Source of the DNA: Syntrophomonas sp. UBA4911
GTDB lineage: Bacteria; Bacillota; Syntrophomonadia; Syntrophomonadales; Syntrophomonadaceae
NCBI GenBank assembly: GCA_002398105.1
Contig: DHCD01000020.1
Span: 1 to 16,395, forward strand
Length of the DNA: 16,395 nucleotides
Reading direction: 5' to 3'
Under the pieces are notes generated by a model. It had not been told where the DNA came from. It saw only the letters and a list, made by a program, of their open reading frames with translations, and searched no databases. Each line of letters opens with the position of its first letter. Within the stretch, counting starts at the first letter, position 1. Positions 8,685 through 15,805 of the stretch are shown in pieces. The translations under genes and the position numbers were made by a program.

Positions 8685-8810
8685 TTTTAATTATGGCTGC
8701 GTCGCTAAGCATTGCCCGGTTGTCGGCAACAATTACCCTGCTGTTAAGACGTTATTGTTCCTTCCCTACATGCATAATCTAAATTTAATTATGCCAAGGA
8801 GGATAAGGGA

Positions 8811-9905
8811 TTGAGGCTAAAAAAAGGGCCGCCGGATTTCATTTTATTTATTACCGCATTGGCTCTGGTTGGTGTGGGACTGATCATGGTTTTCAGTTCC
8901 AGTGCGGTAACTGCCAATCTGGATTATCATAATGCCTACTATTTCTTTAAACGCCAGCTGATATGGGCTGCTATAGGCTTGATAACCATGATAGTCATTA
9001 TGAGGATCAATTATTACCGGTTGAAAGATTTTGCTTTCCCGATGATGATAATTGCCGTGATATGTCTGATACTGGTTCTTACCCCGCTGGGGATCGGAGC
9101 CAAAGGGTCTACCCGTTGGCTGGGAGTAGGGGTACTGACCTTTACTCCTTCAGAATTGGTTAAACTGGCCATGGTTATGTTTATGGCCAAGGTAATGGAG
9201 CTCAACCTGGATAAGATAAAATCGCTTAAAAATGGGGTATTGCCTTATCTGCTGATAATGGCTTTCGTGTGCGCTTTAATAATGAAGCAGCCTGACCTGG
9301 GAACGTCTTTCGTGGTGGCGGGAACAGTTTTTTGCATGCTGCTGGTGGCGGGAGCCAAGTGGTCCCATATGGCTGCTCTGGCCGTGGCCGGTGCAGGTGC
9401 GGTGGCTCTGGCTATAAAAATCGAACCTTATCGGGCTGAGCGTTTCCTGGCTTTTCTGGATCCCTGGAAGTACCCTAGTGATCAGGGATTCCAGGTGATT
9501 CAGTCGCTATACGCCCTTGGTTCCGGCGGCCTGTTTGGTATGGGGCTGGGGAGAAGCAGGCAGAAGTTCTTTTACCTGCCGGAACAGCACACTGATTTTA
9601 TATTTGCTATCCTGGGTGAAGAACTGGGCTTTATGGGGGTCCTTCTGGTTCTTGCCCTTTTTCTGCTTTTTGCCTGGCGAGGCTTTAAAATTGCTATCAA
9701 TGCTCCTGATACTTTCGGCAGCCTTATGGCGGCAGGCATAACTATCATGATAGTATTTCAGGCTTTTATCAATATTGGAGTAGTTTCCGGAGCCCTGCCA
9801 GTTACAGGAATTACTTTACCCTTCATCAGCTATGGCGGATCATCCCTATTGCTGACTATGGCTGGAGTTGGATTACTGCTTAATATATCAAGATATAGCT
9901 CCTGA
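8811..9905 (+). CDS. ftsW: SEDS-family peptidoglycan glycosyltransferase FtsW/SpoVE
   Basis: A 364-residue polytopic membrane protein of the SEDS family, which polymerises lipid II into glycan strands with a class B PBP, here probably the PASTA-bearing PBP encoded in this cluster. About ten hydrophobic helices are visible. Family motifs are GSTRWLGVG (99-107), PSELVKLA, KQPDLGTS (159-166), YPSDQGFQVIQS, PEQHTDFIF with Asp262 (the acidic residue implicated in SEDS catalysis), GEELGFMG and LPFISYGGSS near the end. The TTG start has a strong ribosome site AAGGAGG at 8796-8802, 8 bases upstream. Position between murD and murG matches spoVE in Bacillus. Whether this copy serves vegetative division, sporulation or both cannot be told from sequence. 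Confidence 0.95.
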   Translation: MRLKKGPPDFILFITALALVGVGLIMVFSSSAVTANLDYHNAYYFFKRQLIWAAIGLITMIVIMRINYYRLKDFAFPMMIIAVICLILVLTPLGIGAKGSTRWLGVGVLTFTPSELVKLAMVMFMAKVMELNLDKIKSLKNGVLPYLLIMAFVCALIMKQPDLGTSFVVAGTVFCMLLVAGAKWSHMAALAVAGAGAVALAIKIEPYRAERFLAFLDPWKYPSDQGFQVIQSLYALGSGGLFGMGLGRSRQKFFYLPEQHTDFIFAILGEELGFMGVLLVLALFLLFAWRGFKIAINAPDTFGSLMAAGITIMIVFQAFINIGVVSGALPVTGITLPFISYGGSSLLLTMAGVGLLLNISRYSS

Positions 9906-9917
9906 TAATATTGCTGC

Positions 9918-9925
9918 GGGAAGGA
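9918..9925 (+). promoter_or_regulatory. Ribosome binding site deciding the murG start
   Basis: GGGAAGGA lies 8 bases before the ATG at 9934. An in-frame TTG at 9868 lies inside ftsW and would add 22 unrelated residues before the conserved MurG N-terminus, so it is not used in this annotation. Confidence 0.75.
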
Positions 9926-9933
9926 ATTGGGTT

Positions 9934-11010
9934 ATGAGAATAATTATCAGCGGTGGTGGAACCGGAGGTCATATTTATCCTGCTTTAGCTATAGCTCAGG
10001 AAATAAGAGACCGGAGACCGGATGCGGCCATTCTCTACGTCGGCACTAAAGGAGGCATGGAAAGCACTATAGTGCCCCGGGCCGGATTTGATTTTCAGAC
10101 CATTGATATCAGTGGGATAAATCGTTCATCCTTGATTAAGGCCTCAAGCTCGCTGAGCAAATTGCCCCGCAGCTTTTTTCAAGGCTGGGAAGTGGTGCGG
10201 AAATTCAAACCTGATATAGCCATAGGTACCGGCGGATATGTTTCCTTTCCGGTAGTGCTGGCGGCAACTTTTTTAGATTGCAAAACTTATATCCATGAAC
10301 AAAATGCCCTTCCGGGTCTGGCTAATCGTAGTCTGGCCCGGAGGGTTGATTGTGTTATGCTTACTTTTCCCGAGGCCGAAACACGTTTAAAAGGCAGATC
10401 AATCAAGGTTACCGGTTTGCCGGTAAGAAAAGACATCCTCACGGTTAACCCCCGCTCCGCTCGGCAGGAGCTGCAGCTCATGGAAGGAAAGTTTACCCTC
10501 TTGGTTTTCGGGGGCAGCCGCGGAGCCCATAGTATTAACCGGGCTATGCTTGATGCTCTGGAGAGATTGCAGAAGGAAGATATACAGATTATATGGCTGA
10601 CCGGTGCAGGCGATTATGAGGAGATAAAAGTCAATACTGAATCCAGCCGCTGCCATTTGCAGCTGCTGCCCTATATGGATAATATCAATCTGGCCCTGGC
10701 TTCAGCCGACTTGGCTCTCTGCCGGGCCGGCGCCAGTACTTTATGTGAGCTGGCGATAGTGGGCTTGCCTGCCATTCTGGTGCCTTATCCCTATGCGGCC
10801 GAGAACCACCAGGAAATGAATGCCCGGGCTCTCGTAAATAAAAATGCAGCGACTATGGTTATTGATGAGTTTTTAGATGGGGATACTCTTTATCAGCGAG
10901 TTAGTGAATTAAAGGCCGATCAAGCCCGCTTAAAGGCAATGAGCGGCAATATGCGCCGGGAAGCAAGGCCCGATGCCCTTAGGGATATAGTAGATGTCGT
11001 ATTGAGTTAA
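9934..11010 (+). CDS. murG: Undecaprenyl-PP-MurNAc-pentapeptide N-acetylglucosaminyltransferase MurG
   Basis: A 358-residue GT-B glycosyltransferase, peripheral to the inner face of the membrane, that adds GlcNAc to lipid I to give lipid II. The N-terminus reads straight into the glycine-rich GGGTGGHIYPA (from residue 7, His13), which confirms the start. Further motifs are GTGGYVSFP, HEQNALPGLANR, the second glycine-rich loop FGGSRGAHSIN (from 192), RAGASTLCE (264-272, Glu272 at the UDP-GlcNAc site) and PYPYAAENHQ (ending at Gln293). Length is normal. It lies 28 bases after ftsW and is followed by a 112-base gap before murC. Confidence 0.97.
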   Translation: MRIIISGGGTGGHIYPALAIAQEIRDRRPDAAILYVGTKGGMESTIVPRAGFDFQTIDISGINRSSLIKASSSLSKLPRSFFQGWEVVRKFKPDIAIGTGGYVSFPVVLAATFLDCKTYIHEQNALPGLANRSLARRVDCVMLTFPEAETRLKGRSIKVTGLPVRKDILTVNPRSARQELQLMEGKFTLLVFGGSRGAHSINRAMLDALERLQKEDIQIIWLTGAGDYEEIKVNTESSRCHLQLLPYMDNINLALASADLALCRAGASTLCELAIVGLPAILVPYPYAAENHQEMNARALVNKNAATMVIDEFLDGDTLYQRVSELKADQARLKAMSGNMRREARPDALRDIVDVVLS

Positions 11011-11104
11011 ACCGAGATATTTATTACGGATTTCCTTGGACAAGTCATAGCTATGTAACCACTTTTGTTAATTGTGCATACTATACATTGTAGATGCAAA
11101 CACA

Positions 11105-11114
11105 GGAGAAGGAG
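11105..11114 (+). promoter_or_regulatory. Ribosome binding site deciding the murC start
   Basis: The purine run GGAGAAGGAG ends 8 bases before the ATG at 11123. An in-frame GTG at 11072 would add 17 residues with no family resemblance, and this purine run would then be coding. The ATG gives the normal MurC N-terminus. Confidence 0.75.
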
Positions 11115-11122
11115 ATGAGGAT

Positions 11123-12514
11123 ATGACCACCAAGTCAAAGCAATGGATTCATATGGTGGGAATTGCCGGAGCCGGCATGAGCAACATAGCAACCGTACTG
11201 TTAGAGCAGGGCCACCGGGTAAGCGGTTCTGATTTACAGTGTAATAATATAACTAAAAAGCTGGAAGAAATGGGTATTGAAATTTACCGGGGTCATTCTT
11301 CATCCAACCTCAAGGAAGGAGTTGATTTATTAGTCATTTCTTCTGCCATCCCTTTGGATAACAGCGAAGTTAAGCGGGCCCGGGAAAGAAATATTCCGGT
11401 TCTGAAACGGGGGCAGATGCTGGCCCATATTGTAAATGACGGGAAAGCTATAGCGGTTGCCGGGGCCCATGGGAAAACCACCACTACCTCTATGCTGTAT
11501 ACGGTTCTGGACAGTTGCGGTCTCGACCCCACCTTTATTTTGGGAGGGGAGATGCAGGATAATAACCTGGGAGCTAAGTTGGGCACGGCCGAGTACTCAA
11601 TTATAGAAGCAGATGAGAGTGATGCCTCTTTTTTGGATCTAAAACCCTATATAGCTGTAGTCACCAATATTGAAGATGATCATCTGGACTATTACAAATC
11701 CCTGGAAAACATTCGGAAAGCCTTTAAGCTCTTTATTGATGAAGTCAAACCGGAGGGCTTTGCTCTGCTCTATGAAGGCGACAGCAGTGTAGCGGCAATC
11801 AAAGCTCATACCCGAAGCCGAGTAATAAGCTATGGCGAGAAATCCGACTGTGATTATCATATCCAGGACTGGCAAGCCCTGGGCACAGGTTCACAGTTTT
11901 CCGTTTACCACCAGGGAACCTATCTGGGGCAGGTGATACTGTCGGTTCCGGGAAAACATAATTCCCTGAACGCCCTGGCAACTTTAGCCACTGCCAATGA
12001 GATGGGCCTTGATTTCAATACGGCGGCCCGGGCTTTGAAAAGCTTCAAAGGGGCCAAGCGCAGATTTGAGTTGATCGGGCAGGTGGGTAATGTACGCATA
12101 GTTGATGATTATGCCCATCATCCTACTGAAATCAAAGCTACTATCGCAGCAGCCCACAATTATCACCATGAAGGACGCATTTTAACCGTCTTTCAACCTC
12201 ACCGCTTTTCGCGCACCAAAATGCTGGGCCAACAGTTGGGAGAAGCTTTAGCCGGTGTGGATAAGGTTATAATAACCGACATATATTCGGCCGGGGAAAA
12301 ACCTATAAACGGAATCACGGGCCGGGTGGTTTATGAAGCGGCGCTGAATGCCGGATGTGATGCAAAGTATTTGTCATCTTTGGAGGAGATAGAGGATTTT
12401 ATCCTCCGATCCGTACAAGACCATGATCTTATAATTACTATGGGTGCGGGCGACATATGGAGATTAGGCGTTAATCTGATGCAGAGACTACCAGAAGTTA
12501 TACCGCAGGCTTAA
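11123..12514 (+). CDS. murC: UDP-N-acetylmuramate:L-alanine ligase MurC
   Basis: A 463-residue cytoplasmic ligase that adds the first amino acid, L-Ala, to UDP-MurNAc. The N-terminal MurC motif IHMVGIAGAGMS is followed by VSGSDLQ. The P-loop region is AGAHGKTTTT (P-loop from Gly114, Lys118); the AHGKTTT form is specific to MurC/Mpl-type ligases. EADESDASFL, NIEDDHLDYY, DDYAHHPTEI (328-337) and FQPHRFSRTK are further hallmarks. Ending near 463 residues without an added domain, it looks like ordinary MurC rather than Mpl or a MurC-Ddl fusion. It is followed 19 bases later by murA. In many Firmicutes murB follows murC, but it does not here. Confidence 0.97.
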   Translation: MTTKSKQWIHMVGIAGAGMSNIATVLLEQGHRVSGSDLQCNNITKKLEEMGIEIYRGHSSSNLKEGVDLLVISSAIPLDNSEVKRARERNIPVLKRGQMLAHIVNDGKAIAVAGAHGKTTTTSMLYTVLDSCGLDPTFILGGEMQDNNLGAKLGTAEYSIIEADESDASFLDLKPYIAVVTNIEDDHLDYYKSLENIRKAFKLFIDEVKPEGFALLYEGDSSVAAIKAHTRSRVISYGEKSDCDYHIQDWQALGTGSQFSVYHQGTYLGQVILSVPGKHNSLNALATLATANEMGLDFNTAARALKSFKGAKRRFELIGQVGNVRIVDDYAHHPTEIKATIAAAHNYHHEGRILTVFQPHRFSRTKMLGQQLGEALAGVDKVIITDIYSAGEKPINGITGRVVYEAALNAGCDAKYLSSLEEIEDFILRSVQDHDLIITMGAGDIWRLGVNLMQRLPEVIPQA

Positions 12515-12533
12515 TCCTGGCGGAGGTGTTTAC

Positions 12534-13790
12534 TTGGGAACCTTAGTGGTAAGAGGCAAAAAACCTCTTAAAGGGCAGGTTAAAATCAGTGGATCCAAAA
12601 ATGCCACTCTTCCTATTATGGCAGCCAGTTTATTATCTTCGGGAGAAGTGGTCCTGTCAGGTGTTCCTGACCTGGAAGATATTAACGTTATGTCTGAAGT
12701 ACTGAGGCTGCTGGGAGCCAAAGTGCGCAGAGAGAATGATATCCTTATAATAAACAGCAGCAGTATAAACTCGGTGGAAGTGCCGGAGTACATTTCACGC
12801 AAGATGAGGGCTTCCAACCTGGTTATGGGAGCTTTGCTGGCGCGATTTCATCACGCCCGGGTAGCTTATCCGGGAGGTTGTGCGATCGGCAGCAGGCCGA
12901 TGGATTTGCATATCAAAGGTTTTAAAAATCTGGGTTATGAAATAAAGGATGAATATGGTTTCATGGAAGGCAAGGGGGCGGCTTTGGCCGGTCGGGAGAT
13001 CCTTCTGGATTTTCCCAGTGTGGGAGCCACGGAAAATATCATGATGGCTGCCAGTATGACTCCCGGAACTACTATGATCAGAAACTCGGCCCGGGAGCCG
13101 GAGATAGTGGATTTACAGAATTTCCTCAACCGTATGGGAGCTAAAGTAAGAGGCGCCGGCCTTGATACCATTAGAATTGAAGGGGTAAGCAATCTGGGAG
13201 GGGTAGAGCATAAAGTAATTCCGGATCGGATTGAGGCGGGGACTTTTATGATAGCTGCTGCCATTACCAGAGGTGACGTCCATATAGAAAACGTGGTACT
13301 GGAACATATTCAGCCTCTTATAGCCAAGCTTAGGGAAATAGGTATTGAGATAATATCATGGAGTTCCGGTATCCGGGTGGTAGGCAACCACAACATCAAG
13401 CCCACGGATATTAAAACCATGCCTTATCCAGGATTTCCAACCGATATGCAGCCTCAGATGATGGCGCTTTTATCAACGGTAGCGGGAACCAGTGTAATAG
13501 TTGAAACCATCTTCGAAAACCGCTACATGCATGTCCAGGAGCTCCGGCGCATGAGTGCGGATATTAAAGTAGAGGGCCGGGTGGCTATAATCAAGGGAAA
13601 AAAGCGTCTGGAAGGCACCCTGGTGGAAGCAACCGATTTAAGAGCCGGAGCCGCACTGGTATTGGCCGGTCTGTTTGCCGAAGGAGAGTCAATCATAACC
13701 CAGGTGGAACATATCTATCGGGGATATGAGAAGTTTGATTGCAAACTCAGGGAAATAGGCGCCCAGATTAATAAGGGACTGAAGGACTAG
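12534..13790 (+). CDS. murA: UDP-N-acetylglucosamine 1-carboxyvinyltransferase MurA
   Basis: A 418-residue enolpyruvyltransferase catalysing the first committed step of peptidoglycan synthesis, transfer of enolpyruvate from phosphoenolpyruvate to UDP-GlcNAc. SGSKNATLP contains Lys22 and Asn23 of the substrate site. YPGGCAIGSRPMDLH carries Cys116, equivalent to the catalytic, fosfomycin-reactive Cys115 of E. coli; an Asp here would predict resistance, but it is Cys. Other motifs are GATENIMMAA, PDRIEAGTFM, PGFPTDMQPQ, ENRYMH and DLRAGAALVLA. The TTG start has ribosome site GGAGGTG at 12522-12528, 5 bases upstream. Its last codons form the left arm of a terminator. Firmicutes often have two murA paralogues; whether a second exists is unknown here. 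Confidence 0.97.
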   Translation: MGTLVVRGKKPLKGQVKISGSKNATLPIMAASLLSSGEVVLSGVPDLEDINVMSEVLRLLGAKVRRENDILIINSSSINSVEVPEYISRKMRASNLVMGALLARFHHARVAYPGGCAIGSRPMDLHIKGFKNLGYEIKDEYGFMEGKGAALAGREILLDFPSVGATENIMMAASMTPGTTMIRNSAREPEIVDLQNFLNRMGAKVRGAGLDTIRIEGVSNLGGVEHKVIPDRIEAGTFMIAAAITRGDVHIENVVLEHIQPLIAKLREIGIEIISWSSGIRVVGNHNIKPTDIKTMPYPGFPTDMQPQMMALLSTVAGTSVIVETIFENRYMHVQELRRMSADIKVEGRVAIIKGKKRLEGTLVEATDLRAGAALVLAGLFAEGESIITQVEHIYRGYEKFDCKLREIGAQINKGLKD

Positions 13791-13809
13791 AACCTTCAGT
13801 CCGTTTTTT
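13776..13809 (+). terminator. Rho-independent terminator overlapping the murA stop
   Basis: A perfect 10-base-pair stem, GGACTGAAGG (13776-13785) with CCTTCAGTCC (13793-13802), encloses a 7-base loop containing the murA stop codon and is followed by G and six Ts (13804-13809). This is a textbook intrinsic terminator. It marks the end of the upstream transcription unit within the dcw cluster. Since ribosomes reaching the stop would cover the left arm, translation of murA could influence hairpin folding (inference). Confidence 0.93.
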
Positions 13810-13839
13810 CATATCAGAGTTTAATAGGAAGCAAGACTA

Positions 13840-13868
13840 ATGATTTTCCTCAAGAATTCTGCTATAAT
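13840..13868 (+). promoter_or_regulatory. Predicted sigma-A extended -10 promoter for ftsQ
   Basis: A consensus TATAAT lies at 13863-13868, directly preceded by TGC, giving a perfect TGN extended -10 element. A weak -35 (ATGATT, 13840-13845, 3 of 6 matches to TTGACA) is 17 bases upstream, which is acceptable when the extended -10 is present. Transcription would start near 13875, about 27 bases before the ftsQ ATG. Its position just downstream of the terminator strongly supports it as the start of the ftsQ – DUF881 – sbp – ftsA unit. Confidence 0.75.
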
Positions 13869-13901
13869 CATCACAGTTCTTTTCAGATTTAGGAGAGTAT
13901 T

Positions 13902-14663
13902 ATGAGTCAAGGCAGACCTGGCAGATTTTTCAAGGCTTCCGTATTTATTTTGCTCATCCTTATTTGTGCCTATCTTTTTCTACATAGTTCTTTTTTTGCG
14001 ATTGATAAAATCTACGTAAGCGGCCTGCATAATGTTGCTCAAAACGAGGTTATAAAATTGTCGGGCCTTTCCCCGGGTATGAATATTTTTATTATTAACG
14101 AAAAACTTTCTTGTCAGGCAATTGAAATCCATCCGCTGATTAAGAGTAGTATAATAATAAGACATCTGCCCCGGGAAATAGAAATAAAGGTGCAAGAAAG
14201 AAAGATCTGGGCTCTGATTCCGTATCAGGGGAGCCTGCTCTGTGTTGATGAGGAGGGCATATGCATAGATAAACTTAATTATTTTTCTTTGACCGACTAT
14301 CCGGTTATAACCATGGATAAAGTACCGGAATATGTTACCTTGGGACAGGTTGTCGATGAAACCGGAATAAAGCTGGCAAGAAAGATATGGGACGCGCTTG
14401 ATTCTGAACAGCAGAAAGAAATATCGCAAATGCACTACCAGAACCAGGAGAAAGAGATTTTAATCTTTACCAACCGCGGTACTGAGATACGGTGGGGTAA
14501 GGCGGACCGCCTGGAAGAAAAGGCGGCCTATTTTAAACAGATGCTGGACCTGGAGCAAGACATGCAGGAAAAGGGGAATGATGCTCTGGACTATGTGGAT
14601 TTGCGATTTAAAGGACAGCCGGTAGTTAAGACCACGATGCAGGCGCAAGAGCAGAAAACGTAG
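13902..14663 (+). CDS. ftsQ: Cell division protein FtsQ/DivIB
   Basis: A 253-residue bitopic membrane protein. A short basic cytoplasmic tail is followed by one transmembrane helix at about residues 12-33. A POTRA domain follows at about 33-102 (IDKIYVSGLHNVAQNEVIKLSGL, then HPLIKSSIIIRHLPREIEIKVQER), then the FtsQ beta domain (WALIPYQGSLLCVDEEGICID and later YVDLRFKGQPVV). FtsQ/DivIB scaffolds FtsL and DivIC/FtsB at the septum. The pattern of a POTRA strand ending in an I-V-ERK segment before a DxxG turn is characteristic. Ribosome site AGGAG (13891-13895) is 6 bases before the ATG. It is the first gene after the internal terminator and promoter. The C-terminal tail is short and not conserved. 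Confidence 0.92.
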   Translation: MSQGRPGRFFKASVFILLILICAYLFLHSSFFAIDKIYVSGLHNVAQNEVIKLSGLSPGMNIFIINEKLSCQAIEIHPLIKSSIIIRHLPREIEIKVQERKIWALIPYQGSLLCVDEEGICIDKLNYFSLTDYPVITMDKVPEYVTLGQVVDETGIKLARKIWDALDSEQQKEISQMHYQNQEKEILIFTNRGTEIRWGKADRLEEKAAYFKQMLDLEQDMQEKGNDALDYVDLRFKGQPVVKTTMQAQEQKT

Positions 14664-14676
14664 AGGTGATCATTAA

Positions 14677-15393
14677 ATGCGCAGCAGAAATGCACAGATA
14701 TCAATAGCCGTAGTTAGCCTAATATTGGGTATAATGCTGGCTATTCAGTTTAAAACCACCGCCAACAATGATAATAATTTACCAGCCCGGGTTGAAGACG
14801 TCGCCCAGCAATTGGATACCGTCACCCGGGAACGCGATGCACTGGCGGAAGAAGTTGTATCTTTACGGGAAAAACTCAACAATGTCCGTAAAAATGACCA
14901 GGCTATGGCGGACTTGCAGGATGAATTGCAGAAATCCAATATGTCCGCAGGTTTGACAGCGGTAGAAGGTGCGGGGATTATTCTGACGGTCAATGATATC
15001 CCACGCACTTTGCAGACCGGCGAAGATCCCAACAGTTATATAGTGCATGACACCGACCTGCAAACCCTGGTAAACGACCTCAAGAGCAGCGGAGCTGAAG
15101 CCATATCCATTAATGACCAGCGGATTACCGCCATGTCGGAGATAAGATGTGCTTCCACCCTGATATTGGTCAACACCAAGCGCATCGGTCCTCCCTTTGT
15201 AATCAAAGCCACCGGCAATCCGGACATGCTGGAGAGCGGTATGAACATCAAAGGCGGATGGTTAGGTATTATGAAACAATGGGGTTATCAAATTCAGCTG
15301 CAAAAAGCGGAGAAGGTACAGATACCACCGTACAGCGGTACCATCAGATTTGAATACAGTGGGCTACCAACCGAGAAAGAGAAGGCGGAGTAA
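14677..15393 (+). CDS. DUF881 family membrane-anchored protein (YlxW/YlxX-like)
   Basis: A 238-residue protein of unknown function. An N-terminal signal anchor lies at about residues 7-25, after a short basic start. A predicted coiled coil covers about 38-87 (VEDVAQQLDTVTRERDALAEE and onward). The conserved C-terminal DUF881 domain follows, with GAGIILTVNDIPR, DLQTLVNDLKSSGAEAISINDQRI and IRFEYSGLP. Most of the protein should lie outside the membrane. Bacillus has two such paralogues (ylxW, ylxX) between divIB and sbp; only one is present here. It lies 13 bases after ftsQ, with a GAGGTGAT ribosome site, and 2 bases before sbp. Its place suggests a role in envelope or division biology, but none is shown by the sequence. 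Confidence 0.9.
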   Translation: MRSRNAQISIAVVSLILGIMLAIQFKTTANNDNNLPARVEDVAQQLDTVTRERDALAEEVVSLREKLNNVRKNDQAMADLQDELQKSNMSAGLTAVEGAGIILTVNDIPRTLQTGEDPNSYIVHDTDLQTLVNDLKSSGAEAISINDQRITAMSEIRCASTLILVNTKRIGPPFVIKATGNPDMLESGMNIKGGWLGIMKQWGYQIQLQKAEKVQIPPYSGTIRFEYSGLPTEKEKAE

Positions 15394-15395
15394 AT

Positions 15396-15731
15396 ATGTG
15401 GTTACTTATAGTATTCTGTTTGTTTATAGGCTTGGCTATTGGCTTTCAAATGCCGGTTCTATTGCCTATGGTGCTGGCCAAGTACATGTCGATAGCTATT
15501 TTAGCAGCTTTGGACTCGGTATTTGGAGGCATTCGAGCTTATATGGACGATGGCTTTGACAATACCATTTTTATCAGCGGTTTTTTTGTAAACACCCTTT
15601 TAGCTGCTGGACTGGCCTATATTGGCGATAAACTGGGAGCTGAATTATATCTGGCCGCAGTGGTGGTTTTTGGAGCCCGCATATTCCAGAATCTAGCTAT
15701 AATACGTCGATATCTAGTGAAAAAGTACTAA
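15396..15731 (+). CDS. sbp: Small basic protein Sbp (DUF1290 membrane protein)
   Basis: A 111-residue membrane protein with about four hydrophobic segments, near residues 1-22, 24-44, 55-76 and 82-100, and a basic C-terminus (RRYLVKKY). The segment AALDSVFGGIRAYMDDGFDN is the hallmark of the DUF1290/Sbp family, found beside ftsA in many Firmicutes. The function is not established. The ATG is 2 bases after the DUF881 stop, with a GGCGGAG ribosome site inside the end of that gene, so the two are likely co-translated. A 74-base gap separates it from ftsA. Confidence 0.93.
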   Translation: MWLLIVFCLFIGLAIGFQMPVLLPMVLAKYMSIAILAALDSVFGGIRAYMDDGFDNTIFISGFFVNTLLAAGLAYIGDKLGAELYLAAVVVFGARIFQNLAIIRRYLVKKY

Positions 15732-15796
15732 ACAAAATTATATGATTTTAAAGGAATAATGCCGGCTGTGTGGTATTTTTATGTAGGAGATATTGT

Positions 15797-15804
15797 AAGG
15801 GGTG
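15797..15804 (+). promoter_or_regulatory. Putative ribosome binding site for ftsA
   Basis: AAGGGGTG is the best Shine-Dalgarno-like sequence near the ftsA N-terminus. Its AAGGGG core is 3 bases before the GTG at 15806, tight but usable. The alternative ATG at 15827 has only a weak AAAGAGA nearby. The choice between them is tentative. Confidence 0.45.
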
Positions 15805-15805
15805 C

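Noticed and set aside
8524..8814. Plus-strand 96-codon frame covering the end of murD and the gap before ftsW
   Set aside because: It starts out of frame inside conserved murD. The product is rich in Pro/Cys/Arg without a domain and ends just inside ftsW. It could explain the gap but has no supporting evidence.
11072..11122. GTG 11072 as a longer murC start
   Set aside because: It would add 17 residues unlike any MurC N-terminus and would make the purine-rich ribosome site coding.
5249..11490. Repeated P-loop sequences (GxxGKTTT) in murE, murF, murD and murC as a possible DNA repeat
   Set aside because: These are the ancestral ATP-binding motif shared by Mur ligase paralogues, not a recent DNA duplication.
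13980..14435. Minus-strand 151-codon frame inside ftsQ
   Set aside because: It is antisense to a well-supported FtsQ with membrane helix and POTRA domain, with no homology recognised.
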